Source: TMED161 sp964532515
GTDB lineage: Bacteria > Fidelibacterota > Marinisomatia > SCGC-AAA003-L08 > D37C17
NCBI GenBank assembly: GCA_964532515.1
Contig: CAZHKH010000057.1
Coordinates: forward strand, 1-9,270
Reading direction: 5' to 3'
DNA: 9,270 nt
Below are positions 1 through 7,075 of this stretch, piece after piece. Each line of letters starts with the position of its first letter. Position 1 is the stretch's first letter. The notes under the pieces were generated by a model. It worked only from the letters and a program-made list of their open reading frames with translations, was not told the origin of the DNA and made no database searches. The position numbers and the translations under genes were made by a program.

Positions 1-228
1 CTAAATGAAGCTAAGGATAAGTTAGCAGAATCAAATAAAGGAGATGATCCTGATTCTATTAAATCAGATATAGAATCACTTAATAAGATTTGGTCAGCAG
101 CATCTGAGCAGATGTATAAAGATTCATCATCAGCACCTGAAGAGAATACCCAGGAAAATAAATCGACTGAACCAGATTCAGAGATTAAAGATGCTGATTA
201 TGAAGTTGTGGATGATAAGAAGGAATAA
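1..228 (+). CDS. dnaK: Molecular chaperone DnaK (Hsp70), C-terminal end only
   Basis: This is an open frame of 75 codons from the first base of the window to a TAA at 226-228; the rest of the gene lies upstream. The first half is charged and helical and ends in a stretch containing LNKIWSAASEQMY, which matches the end of the DnaK helical lid. A low-complexity linker rich in S, P, E, N and D follows. The protein ends in DADYEVVDDKKE, which closely resembles the acidic D-A-D-(F/Y)-E-x-V-D tail of bacterial DnaK. DnaK is the cytosolic ATP-dependent Hsp70 chaperone working with DnaJ and GrpE. The nucleotide-binding and substrate-binding domains cannot be judged here. The call rests on the tail and lid signature and is fairly secure. 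No terminator hairpin is visible in the 34 bases that follow. Confidence 0.88.
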   Translation, partial: LNEAKDKLAESNKGDDPDSIKSDIESLNKIWSAASEQMYKDSSSAPEENTQENKSTEPDSEIKDADYEVVDDKKE

Positions 229-262
229 AAATTCATATTAGCTCATAGTAAAGTGCTCTTCT

Positions 263-1495
263 ATGATAAGGAAAATTATATTTAAATTATTTCTAGCTAT
301 TATATCGCTAGTATTTTTTTTATTTTCAATTTTATATATATCCTTCATCTATACGGATGAAGTAATTGAAATTTTTAAAGATGAAATCAACCTTTCTATT
401 GTCAAAAATTTTCCTACTTACGACTCATTTACATATAAAAGTATAGAGGGGAGTCTCTCTGAAAATATTACAATAAAAGAACTTTCTCTATCTAGTGAAT
501 TTAAAAAAATAGAGGTAGGAAAATTAGTTCTCAAGCCTTCTAATTTATCTAATTTCTATTTTTTTATTCATACAATACTCAATTCCACCTATAAGAGTTT
601 TAATCATTTTAAGTTAGAATCTATTAAGGTTGAATCATTGAAAATATCAGAAAATTCTTATTCACTCTATTCTGATCAAATTCTTATAAATAAAAAGGAA
701 ATAGCTTCTACTGAAGTAAAAATTGATTATTTAGATAATAGGATAAAATTATTTGAACTGCATTTAGATTTGAATCTTCACGAAAATATTGATTTAAATA
801 TTTTAGATATAAATTCCCTTATAAATAAAAGACACCACTTGTCTTCTAAGAAAGTAATTTTATGGACTAAGCATATAGATGAAAATTTTACTTTTTCTGA
901 CTGCGCACTAAAATATGATTTTGATAGAATAAATAAAAATATATTCACTTTAATATCATATGATAATAATTGTTATCTTAATAATATAAAGTATTACTTT
1001 AACTATGATATAAATCTAAACATACAGGAAAGTACTTTTGAACGATTTGCAATTAATGAATTTACAGTTGTGGATGAAAAAGAAATTAAATACATTGAGA
1101 TGCTAGGAATGATAAAATTTGACAATATGTATGTAGACTTAAGTATAAATACAAATAAACTAACATATTTTGATTTTTTCCATCCTCAAAAAGGGAAAAT
1201 AGATATCACGGGCCAAGATTACTTATATGAAATTAGTTTTTCTTTGAAAAATATTAAAAATTTAGTTGATTCTACAGTAGATAAGTTAAAAGGAAAATTC
1301 ATTTTTAATCTTCAGGGAAGAGATAAACCTTTAATAAATTTCTCTTCACCTATTACTATGGAAGATAAAAATTATAAAGGGTCTATAAAAATATCTGACA
1401 TATTTAATTTCAATGATATATACTACCCCAAGATTGAGGTGAGGACAGAACGGATTAATCCATTTAAATTAAATCAATTTAATCAGGTAGATTAG
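263..1495 (+). CDS. Membrane-anchored AsmA/TamB-like hypothetical protein
   Basis: This 410-aa protein is of uncertain function. Residues 1-4 carry positive charge, and residues 5-30 form one strongly hydrophobic segment, so it is probably a signal anchor with the rest of the chain in the periplasm. Residues about 50-95 (F-x-Y-x-S-IEGSLSENITIKELSL, then EVGKLVLKPS) resemble the first repeat of AsmA/TamB/DUF748-type proteins, where a short 'G-x-(L/I)-x-x-x-(I/L)-x-(I/L)-x-x-L' beta motif follows the anchor. The remainder is rich in alternating hydrophobic and polar residues (KLESIKVESLKISENSYSLY), as expected for beta-rich bridge or groove proteins that move lipid between membranes. At 410 aa it is far shorter than TamB (over 1000 aa). 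The ATG at 263 is the only in-frame start after a TAG at 239-241. No good ribosome-binding site precedes it. The family link is inferred from pattern and is weak to moderate; the gene itself is secure. Confidence 0.6.
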   Translation: MIRKIIFKLFLAIISLVFFLFSILYISFIYTDEVIEIFKDEINLSIVKNFPTYDSFTYKSIEGSLSENITIKELSLSSEFKKIEVGKLVLKPSNLSNFYFFIHTILNSTYKSFNHFKLESIKVESLKISENSYSLYSDQILINKKEIASTEVKIDYLDNRIKLFELHLDLNLHENIDLNILDINSLINKRHHLSSKKVILWTKHIDENFTFSDCALKYDFDRINKNIFTLISYDNNCYLNNIKYYFNYDINLNIQESTFERFAINEFTVVDEKEIKYIEMLGMIKFDNMYVDLSINTNKLTYFDFFHPQKGKIDITGQDYLYEISFSLKNIKNLVDSTVDKLKGKFIFNLQGRDKPLINFSSPITMEDKNYKGSIKISDIFNFNDIYYPKIEVRTERINPFKLNQFNQVD

Positions 1496-1560
1496 TTTGC
1501 AAATTATAGGTAAATATATTTTATATTATCAAATACAGATATAACAAATAATTTCATACT
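1496..1560 (+). promoter_or_regulatory. Longest intergenic gap; possible promoter of the downstream operon
   Basis: These 65 bases are the longest non-coding stretch in the window and precede eleven tightly packed genes, so this is where a promoter is most expected. A TTGCAA at 1497-1502 is followed by TATATT at 1522-1527 (spacing 19, longer than ideal). A TATAAC at 1540-1545 would give an almost leaderless transcript, which would suit the absence of a Shine-Dalgarno sequence before the ATG at 1561. All of these lie in very AT-rich DNA, where such matches arise by chance. The location argument is stronger than any one box. Confidence 0.22.
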
Positions 1561-2199
1561 ATGACTAAAGGAAAAAACATTTTTTATATTTTAATATTTA
1601 TTCTTTTAATGGGGCCTCTATCTACACTCCATGGGAATAATGCTATCGCCTTGCTAATTGATCCATCGAATCCAGATAGAAATAAAGTCAAGCTCTTTCA
1701 AGAGAAATATATGGAAATGAATGAAGGAGATATAGGGTATGGATCATTTGGGCCAAAGACTACAGCGAAATGGAAAGAAATTATTTATAATGATCAAACA
1801 TATAAAAATTTATATAAAGAAGCTGAAATTCTAAAAGAAAACAAAAAATTAAAAGATAGCAATATGCTCCTTTGCAATATCATAGATGCTCCTCATACAC
1901 CAGATAATATAAAAATAAAATCAAAATTCATGAGATCTCAATTATTCTATGATCTATCATTTTATGAGCAGTCTATAAATTATTTTAAACTTCTTTTAAA
2001 TGAAGAAAAAAGCGACGAATTTAGAAAAAAATCTCTATTCATGATCGCATATATATACAATAATAACTTAGATATGTATACGGATGCTCTAGATTATTAT
2101 AAACAATTTCTCGCTGAGTATGAGGGAGATGATTTGATTCCATCCGTAAAATTTGAGATAGAACAAATAAATGAAATTTTATTAAGGATAAAGGAATAG
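1561..2199 (+). CDS. Exported TPR-repeat protein with a peptidoglycan-binding-like segment
   Basis: This is a 212-aa protein. Residues 1-25 form a signal peptide (MTKGKN, a hydrophobic core, then LSTLHG) with no lipobox cysteine, so the mature protein is probably periplasmic. Residues about 41-75 contain V-K-x-FQ, a glycine/aspartate turn and GYGSFGPKTTAKW. This resembles the PG-binding-1 fold, in which V-x-x-(L/F)-Q is followed by D-G-x-(F/Y)-G-x-x-T. From about residue 80 to the end the chain is helical with TPR character: DLSFYEQSINYFKLLL at 131-146, and AYIYNNNLDMYTDALDYY at 163-180 followed by KQFLAEYEGDDLIP, close to the repeats of BamD/CpoB-type envelope proteins. A scaffold role in the cell envelope is inferred; partners are unknown. 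The ATG at 1561 directly precedes the signal peptide and lacks a Shine-Dalgarno sequence. One base separates the stop from efp. Confidence 0.65.
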   Translation: MTKGKNIFYILIFILLMGPLSTLHGNNAIALLIDPSNPDRNKVKLFQEKYMEMNEGDIGYGSFGPKTTAKWKEIIYNDQTYKNLYKEAEILKENKKLKDSNMLLCNIIDAPHTPDNIKIKSKFMRSQLFYDLSFYEQSINYFKLLLNEEKSDEFRKKSLFMIAYIYNNNLDMYTDALDYYKQFLAEYEGDDLIPSVKFEIEQINEILLRIKE

Positions 2200-2200
2200 T

Positions 2201-2761
2201 ATGTCAAATACATCAGATTTTAGAAATGGATTAATAATTGATCACAAAAATAATTTATTTAAAATTGTTGAATTTCAACATGTCAAACCTGGGAAAGGTG
2301 GAGCATTTGTGAGAACAAAATTAAAAAATATTAAAACTGGTCAAGTAATAGATGAAACTTTTAGGTCTGGAGCAAATATTAGCATCATTCGAATTGAAGC
2401 AAGAGAGTATAATTATTTATACTCTGATGGTGAGTCATACATATTTATGGACAATGAGACTTACGAACAGATTGAGCTTCAAAAGAATATAATTAAGGAT
2501 ATTATTCCATTTTTAATAGAAAATACAAAAACAGTAATTGCATTCAATGATGAAGAGCCTATTGAAGTTAGAATTCCTCCACATATAAATTTAGAAGTGA
2601 CAGAAACTGATCCGGGAGAAAAAGGAAATACTGCACAAGGAGGGACTAAGCCAGCAACATTGCAAACAGGATTAATTATTCATGTCCCACTTTTTGTCCA
2701 AATTGGAGATATGGTTAGAATAGATACTAGGGAAAAAAAATATATAGAGAGAGTCAAATAA
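2201..2761 (+). CDS. efp: Translation elongation factor P
   Basis: EF-P binds the ribosome between the P and E sites and relieves stalling at polyproline stretches. The 186-aa product has the family's normal length and all three domains. The N-terminal KOW-like domain opens with DFRNGLIIDHKNNLFKIVEF and carries the tip loop HVKPGKGGAFVR; Lys32 aligns with the lysine modified in many EF-Ps (Lys34 of E. coli). The middle OB domain includes YLYSDGESYIFMDNETYEQ. The C-terminal OB domain has VTETDPGEKGNTAQGGTKPA and then HVPLFVQIGDMVRIDTREKKY. A lysine rather than an arginine at the tip argues against EarP rhamnosylation. Which lysine-modifying enzyme is used cannot be told here. AAGGA at 2191-2195 lies five bases before the ATG. 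The efp-accB-accC order is common in bacteria. Confidence 0.98.
   Translation: MSNTSDFRNGLIIDHKNNLFKIVEFQHVKPGKGGAFVRTKLKNIKTGQVIDETFRSGANISIIRIEAREYNYLYSDGESYIFMDNETYEQIELQKNIIKDIIPFLIENTKTVIAFNDEEPIEVRIPPHINLEVTETDPGEKGNTAQGGTKPATLQTGLIIHVPLFVQIGDMVRIDTREKKYIERVK
2746..2753 (+). promoter_or_regulatory. Ribosome-binding site supporting the accB TTG start
   Basis: A purine run AGAGAGAG lies inside the last codons of efp and ends nine bases before a TTG at 2763. An in-frame TAG at 2745-2747 rules out an earlier start, and the next in-frame ATG would remove 28 residues of the conserved N-terminal helix. TTG is therefore the best start. Confidence 0.5.
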
Positions 2762-2762
2762 T

Positions 2763-3287
2763 TTGAAAGAATCATATATAAAACAGTTGATTAGGATTCT
2801 AGAAGAAAGCAATATAGATACATTGGAAATTACCTCTTTTTGGGGTATGACTAATATAAAACTATCTAAGGGAGCTAAAGACTCTTTAGAAGCTAAGAAA
2901 AATATAGAAAAAGACATTTCCAAAATAATTCCAGTTAAACCTACTTTAAGTACCAAAGAAATATCTTCTGATACAATAGATGATGAAATTATTGAAGATG
3001 GAATTAAAGTTAAAGAAGAGGATGTAATTGAAGAAAAAAAAGAATTACACTATATCACTGCTCCACTAGTTGGGACTTTTTATTCCTCTCCGAAACCTGA
3101 AGATCCTCCTTTTATAAAAAAAGGAGATAAAATTGAAATTAGTCAAACTATATGTATTATTGAGGCAATGAAAATATTCAATGAAATAGAATCGGAAATT
3201 TCAGGCGTCGTTAAAGAAATTTTAGTTTCAGATGGTAGTCCGGTAGAATACGGCCAAAAAATAATATCTATAAAACTAGATGATTAA
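2763..3287 (+). CDS. accB: Biotin carboxyl carrier protein of acetyl-CoA carboxylase
   Basis: AccB carries the biotin that AccC carboxylates and that the AccA/AccD transferase uses to make malonyl-CoA for fatty acid synthesis in the cytosol. The 174-aa product has the three usual parts. An N-terminal helical and short beta segment spans residues 1-36 (KQLIRILEESNIDTLEI). A variable charged linker spans about 37-95 and is rich in E, K, D and I rather than the proline/alanine common in other species. The biotinyl domain spans 96-174. It begins HYITAPLVGTFYSSPKPEDP, includes the protruding-thumb region seen in acetyl-CoA carboxylase carriers, and has the EAMK biotinylation motif with Lys137. Translation is predicted from a rare TTG one base after the efp stop. 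The gene overlaps accC by eight bases. No accA or accD is nearby. Confidence 0.96.
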   Translation: MKESYIKQLIRILEESNIDTLEITSFWGMTNIKLSKGAKDSLEAKKNIEKDISKIIPVKPTLSTKEISSDTIDDEIIEDGIKVKEEDVIEEKKELHYITAPLVGTFYSSPKPEDPPFIKKGDKIEISQTICIIEAMKIFNEIESEISGVVKEILVSDGSPVEYGQKIISIKLDD

Positions 3288-4629
3288 TAAAATCCTCATT
3301 GCCAATCGCGGTGAAATTGCTTTGCGAATCATACGTGCATGTAATGAGCTTGGAATAAAAACAGTATCAGTATTCTCTGAAGCAGATGAACTTTCTCTAC
3401 ATACAAAATTTTCAGATGAAGCCATTTGCATTGGCCCATCTGTAAGTATTAAAAGTTATCTTAATATTCCCTCAATTATATCTGCAGCAGAACTTACTAA
3501 CTGCGATGCAATACATCCTGGGTATGGGTTTTTATCTGAAAACTCTGAATTTGCAAAAATATGCCAAGAAAGCAACATACTATTTATTGGTCCTACTCCA
3601 GATACTATAGACTTGATGGGAGATAAATCTCAGGCAAGAAAAACAGTTCAGAATTTAGGATTAAATATTATTCCAGGAAGTAAGGATGTTATCGATAACA
3701 TTAATGATTGCAGAATTATTGCCAAAGAAATAGGATACCCAGTTATGATAAAAGCATCCTCAGGAGGAGGGGGAAAAGGCATGAGAATTGTATCTTCAGA
3801 GCAGGATTTAGAGAATTCTTATAATTCAGCGCAATCTGAAGCAAAAGCATCTTTTAATGATGAGAGAGTATACTTAGAAAAATTTATTGAAGAACCTCGA
3901 CACATTGAAATTCAAATTGCATCTGATTCCAAAGGAAATACAATATCTTTAGGGGAGCGAGAGTGTTCAATACAAAGGAGAAATCAAAAAATTATTGAAG
4001 AAGCCCCTTCTGTTGCTGTTAATGAAGATTTAAGAAATAAAATGTCTGAAGTTGCTATAAAAATTGCAAATTCAGTTAACTATGTAGGTGTTGGTACTAT
4101 AGAGTTTTTATTAGATAAATATAATAATTTTTATTTCATGGAAATGAACACAAGGGTTCAAGTAGAACATCCTGTGACAGAAATGATCACTGGAATTGAC
4201 ATTATAAAGACACAGATAAAATGTCATGATAACTATATCTTTCCTGATTGGATGTATCAGATTAAGCCAAGAGGACATTCAATTGAGTGCCGAATAACTG
4301 CAGAAGATCCATATAATAATTTTATGCCAAATCCAGGAAAAGTTACTAGTTTACATTTACCTTCTGGGATGGGAGTAAGAGTGGATACTCATCTATTTGC
4401 AGGATATGAAATCCCTCCCTTTTATGATTCGATGATTTGTAAATTAATAGTTCATGATAAAACAAGAATAGAGGCTATTAATAAAATGAAGTCTGCTTTA
4501 AAAGAAATAGTAATTGAGGGAGTTAAAACAATAATACCATATCAATTATTTATATTAAATAATAAAAAATTTATAAATGGAGATATTAATACAAATTTTT
4601 TAAATGAATTAAATTCAATTGAGGAGTAA
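3280..4629 (+). CDS. accC: Biotin carboxylase subunit of acetyl-CoA carboxylase
   Basis: AccC uses ATP and bicarbonate to carboxylate the biotin on AccB. The 449-aa length equals that of E. coli AccC, so this is a stand-alone subunit and not a long acyl-CoA carboxylase alpha chain. The N-terminal domain starts INKILIANRGEIALRIIRA and includes HPGYGFLSEN. The ATP-grasp domain has Lys116, Lys158, the glycine-rich loop SGGGGKGMRI (161-170) and ERECSIQRRNQKIIEEAPS. The catalytic stretch MEMNTRVQVEHPVTE places Glu288, Arg292 and Glu296 at the same numbers as in the E. coli enzyme. The C-terminal domain has RGHSIECRI with Arg338 and then PPFYDSMICKLI. The ATG at 3280 lies within the end of accB in another frame and has no clear Shine-Dalgarno sequence, so translation is probably coupled to accB. 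All key residues appear present. Confidence 0.98.
   Translation: MINKILIANRGEIALRIIRACNELGIKTVSVFSEADELSLHTKFSDEAICIGPSVSIKSYLNIPSIISAAELTNCDAIHPGYGFLSENSEFAKICQESNILFIGPTPDTIDLMGDKSQARKTVQNLGLNIIPGSKDVIDNINDCRIIAKEIGYPVMIKASSGGGGKGMRIVSSEQDLENSYNSAQSEAKASFNDERVYLEKFIEEPRHIEIQIASDSKGNTISLGERECSIQRRNQKIIEEAPSVAVNEDLRNKMSEVAIKIANSVNYVGVGTIEFLLDKYNNFYFMEMNTRVQVEHPVTEMITGIDIIKTQIKCHDNYIFPDWMYQIKPRGHSIECRITAEDPYNNFMPNPGKVTSLHLPSGMGVRVDTHLFAGYEIPPFYDSMICKLIVHDKTRIEAINKMKSALKEIVIEGVKTIIPYQLFILNNKKFINGDINTNFLNELNSIEE
4621..4626 (+). promoter_or_regulatory. Strong ribosome-binding site of gcvH
   Basis: GAGGAG within the last codons of accC ends five bases before the ATG at 4632. This supports the first ATG over a second in-frame ATG at 4641, which would also give a complete GcvH. 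Confidence 0.6.
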
Positions 4630-4631
4630 AT

Positions 4632-5012
4632 ATGGAAATAATGGAAAGTTTATTGTATACAAAAGATCATGAATGGTTAAAAGTTGAAGATGATAAAATT
4701 TATATTGGTATAACAGATTTTGCGCAAGGAGAACTTGGGGATATCATTTTTGTTGAGCTCCCCCTATTAAACACCTCGATTCAAGATGGAGGGACAATAG
4801 CTACAATAGAGGCTGTAAAAACGGTTGCAGATGTTTACAGCCCTCTTTCTGGAGAAATTATTGAGGTTAATAAAATGATAGAAGATAAGCCTGAGCTTAT
4901 AAATACAGATCCATATGGAAAAGGATGGATAGGATGTGTAAAATTCTCCTCACCAATTGAATCCATTGAGACTATGAACTCTAAAGAATATTTGAATTTT
5001 ATAGGAAAATAA
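4632..5012 (+). CDS. gcvH: Glycine cleavage system H protein
   Basis: GcvH is the lipoyl carrier that shuttles the aminomethyl group from the P-protein to the T-protein and electrons to the L-protein. The 126-aa product is the normal size. It opens with LLYTKDHEWLKVEDDKIYIGITDFAQGELGDIIFVELP (residues 7-44), the standard N-terminal half. The lipoylation motif is IEAVKTVADVYSP, with Lys63 as the attachment site. The ending has PELINTDPYGKGWI, also typical. The gene sits directly after the biotin-carrier pair and abuts gcvPA: its TAA at 5010-5012 is followed at once by the next ATG. A few H-like proteins serve lipoyl transfer rather than glycine cleavage. The neighbouring gcvPA argues that this one does glycine cleavage. 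Confidence 0.97.
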   Translation: MEIMESLLYTKDHEWLKVEDDKIYIGITDFAQGELGDIIFVELPLLNTSIQDGGTIATIEAVKTVADVYSPLSGEIIEVNKMIEDKPELINTDPYGKGWIGCVKFSSPIESIETMNSKEYLNFIGK

Positions 5013-6326
5013 ATGAAATATATACCATGCACATTAAATGAAGAGAAAGAAATTCTCACTTACTTAGGACATGATTCTTTTGAAGATTTTATTTCATTTA
5101 TTCCCCAAAAATTATTTATTACAGATGAATATGATATTTCTAGTTCATACTCTGAAATAGAACTTATTAATCATATGAAAAATATTTCATCTAAAAATAA
5201 ATCTGGAGTTTCATTTATTGGATGTGGAGCTTATGATAGATATGTCCCTAGTATAGTTGATTTTATTTCATCTAGATCTGAATTTTACACAGCATACACC
5301 CCCTATCAAGCAGAGGTTAGTCAAGGGACTCTTCAATATATATATGAATATCAAAGCATGATATGTTCTTTGAGCGGAATGGATGCTGCTAATGCATCGT
5401 TGTATGATGGTGCTAGTGCTGTTGCTGAGGCTGTACTTCTATCTCATAGCTATAATAATAAGAATAAAATATTGGTTAGTCCATATTTAAATAGAAACTA
5501 TTTATCTGTTCTTGAATCACATATTAAAAATCTTAATTTGGAAATAATTAAACTTCCAAAATCGAAAGATGGAGTGGTTTCTTTAGAGTCAGTCAGTGAA
5601 TCCATGGATAATAATATCTCTGCTCTTATTGTGCAATCACCTAATTATTTTGGGCAATTAGAGGATTGGAGCCAAATTAAAGAAAAAATGAATGATTCTA
5701 ATGCTCTTCTTATTTCAGTTTCAGATCCAATAGCATTATCCTCAATTAGGCCACCAGGGAAATGTGGTGCAGATATCTATGTTGGAGAAGGACAATCACT
5801 TGGAAACTATCTATCTTACGGAGGTCCTTATCTTGGTATTATTGCGGTGAAAGAAAACCTTATTAGAAAATTACCAGGGAGGATTGTAGGAAAGACTGTT
5901 GATATTAATGGAAAGACAGGCTATACTTTAACATTGCAAACTAGAGAGCAACATATAAGAAGAGAGAGAGCAACTTCAAATATATGTACAAATCAAGGTT
6001 TGATTTCATTAAGAGCAGCTATCTATCTATCCCTATTAGGGAAAAAAGGAATAAGCAAAATTAATGAGCTATGTACTTCAAAAGCTTATTATCTTTCGAG
6101 AAAGATAGATTCTCTAGGTGACTATAAGGTATTATATAAAAATAACTTTTTAAATGAATTTGTAGTTGAAACTACCATTCCATCAAAGATATTATCTAAA
6201 AAATGTTTAAAAGAAGGTATTCATATACATCCAATTAGTGAGAATAAAATACTGATTGCAGTAACAGAAAAAAGATCAAAGATCCAAATGGATACCCTGG
6301 TTTCCATATTGAAGGATGCTAAGTGA
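5013..6326 (+). CDS. gcvPA: Glycine dehydrogenase (decarboxylating) subunit 1
   Basis: This is the alpha chain of the two-chain P-protein, which decarboxylates glycine and passes the aminomethyl group to GcvH. At 437 aa it matches stand-alone GcvPA proteins and corresponds to the N-terminal half of the long one-chain P-protein. Landmarks in order are FIGCGAYDRYVPSIV (68-82), SEFYTAYTPYQAEVSQGTLQ (89-108), MDAANASLYDGASA (123-136), VGEGQSLG (257-264), YGGPYLG (269-275) and TREQHIRRERATSNICTNQG (310-329). In the split enzyme the PLP-binding lysine lies in the beta chain GcvPB, so this chain needs a partner. No gcvPB follows; the next gene is an unrelated TIM-barrel enzyme. AGGA at 5003-5006 lies six bases before the ATG. 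The stop overlaps the next start as GTGA. Confidence 0.96.
   Translation: MKYIPCTLNEEKEILTYLGHDSFEDFISFIPQKLFITDEYDISSSYSEIELINHMKNISSKNKSGVSFIGCGAYDRYVPSIVDFISSRSEFYTAYTPYQAEVSQGTLQYIYEYQSMICSLSGMDAANASLYDGASAVAEAVLLSHSYNNKNKILVSPYLNRNYLSVLESHIKNLNLEIIKLPKSKDGVVSLESVSESMDNNISALIVQSPNYFGQLEDWSQIKEKMNDSNALLISVSDPIALSSIRPPGKCGADIYVGEGQSLGNYLSYGGPYLGIIAVKENLIRKLPGRIVGKTVDINGKTGYTLTLQTREQHIRRERATSNICTNQGLISLRAAIYLSLLGKKGISKINELCTSKAYYLSRKIDSLGDYKVLYKNNFLNEFVVETTIPSKILSKKCLKEGIHIHPISENKILIAVTEKRSKIQMDTLVSILKDAK
6311..6316 (+). promoter_or_regulatory. Ribosome-binding site supporting a GTG start
   Basis: GAAGGA in the 3' end of gcvPA lies six bases before the GTG at 6323. The four-base GTGA overlap with the gcvPA stop and this spacing make GTG the likely start of the GGGP synthase homologue. 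Confidence 0.6.
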
Positions 6327-7075
6327 TTTTCAATCAATTAGAGAAGCAAAGAAAAGAAAATGGCACGCAAATATTAGCTTTAATTGATCCAGATTCAAAA
6401 AATGATCCAATACTTTCAGAAATCATTAAAACTATAAATCATTCTAATTATGACGGTATCTTAGTTGGAGGATCTCGCATATCTGATAATAACTTTGAAA
6501 AGAGACTAAAAAAAATCAAAGGTGAAACAAATTTGCCAATTATAATATTTCCAGGAGATTCAACGCAAATATCTAAAGCTGCAGATGCTATTTTATTTCT
6601 TTCACTGCTCAGTGGAAGAAATCCTAAATATCTAATCGAAGAGCAAGTTTCTTCATCTCAGAAAATTTACAATTATAAATTAGAAGTGATATCGACAGGA
6701 TATATACTTTTAAAAACTGATAGTAAATCTGCAGTAGAAACTATAAGTAATACAGAACCATTAGATATGGATGATAGTGAAAATATTATATCCCATACTT
6801 TGGCAGCAGAATACCTAGGGAATCAATTATTATTTTTAGAATGTGGAAGTAATTCAAATTCTACAATTAATACAAAGTTGCTAAATCAAATCAATAAAGT
6901 CCTTAATATCCCCATTATGGTGGGTGGCGGAATAAAAGATAAAAATACCGCATTAGAATTAGCTAAAAATGGAGCTTCTTATCTAGTTATTGGATCATTG
7001 ATAGAACAAACACTAGATCCTCTATTTTTATCAGATATAAATAAATCTATTCATAATTTAAATGGAAACAACTGA
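6323..7075 (+). CDS. Geranylgeranylglyceryl phosphate synthase family protein (bacterial, PcrB/GGGPS family)
   Basis: This family joins a polyprenyl diphosphate to sn-glycerol-1-phosphate through an ether bond. It is the first committed step of archaeal lipids and is also known from some bacteria. The 250-aa product fits a single TIM barrel. Family motifs in order are LALIDPD (18-24), ILVGGSRIS (46-54), IIIFPGD (73-79), LSLLSGRNPKYLI (93-105), VISTGYIL (122-129), ISNTEPLD (141-148), AAEYLGNQLLFLECGS (161-176, with the conserved Glu173) and PIMVGGGIKD (197-206). These cover the phosphate-binding loops and the Glu-Gly-Ser segment expected of an active enzyme. The length and motifs fit the group II enzymes known from Bacteroidota better than the shorter Firmicutes PcrB. 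Prenyl chain length cannot be read from the sequence. The gene starts at GTG and overlaps gcvPA by four bases and xerD by fourteen. Confidence 0.93.
   Translation: MIFNQLEKQRKENGTQILALIDPDSKNDPILSEIIKTINHSNYDGILVGGSRISDNNFEKRLKKIKGETNLPIIIFPGDSTQISKAADAILFLSLLSGRNPKYLIEEQVSSSQKIYNYKLEVISTGYILLKTDSKSAVETISNTEPLDMDDSENIISHTLAAEYLGNQLLFLECGSNSNSTINTKLLNQINKVLNIPIMVGGGIKDKNTALELAKNGASYLVIGSLIEQTLDPLFLSDINKSIHNLNGNN

Noticed and set aside
1513..1527. Inverted repeat AATATA-TTT-TATATT as a possible terminator
   Set aside because: It is a six-base A/T-only stem without G or C and without a following U-tract; chance is enough in this composition.
263..1560. Frameshift truncation of a longer TamB-type gene
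   Set aside because: After the stop at 1495 the sequence up to 1560 shows no continuation that resembles the same protein, and a separate gene with a signal peptide begins at 1561.
2672..2956. Minus-strand open frame of 94 codons across the efp/accB junction
   Set aside because: It lies opposite two secure genes, shows no recognisable protein and reflects AT-rich antisense sequence.
4835..5059. Minus-strand open frame of 74 codons opposite gcvH
   Set aside because: It is the antisense shadow of the conserved gcvH coding region.
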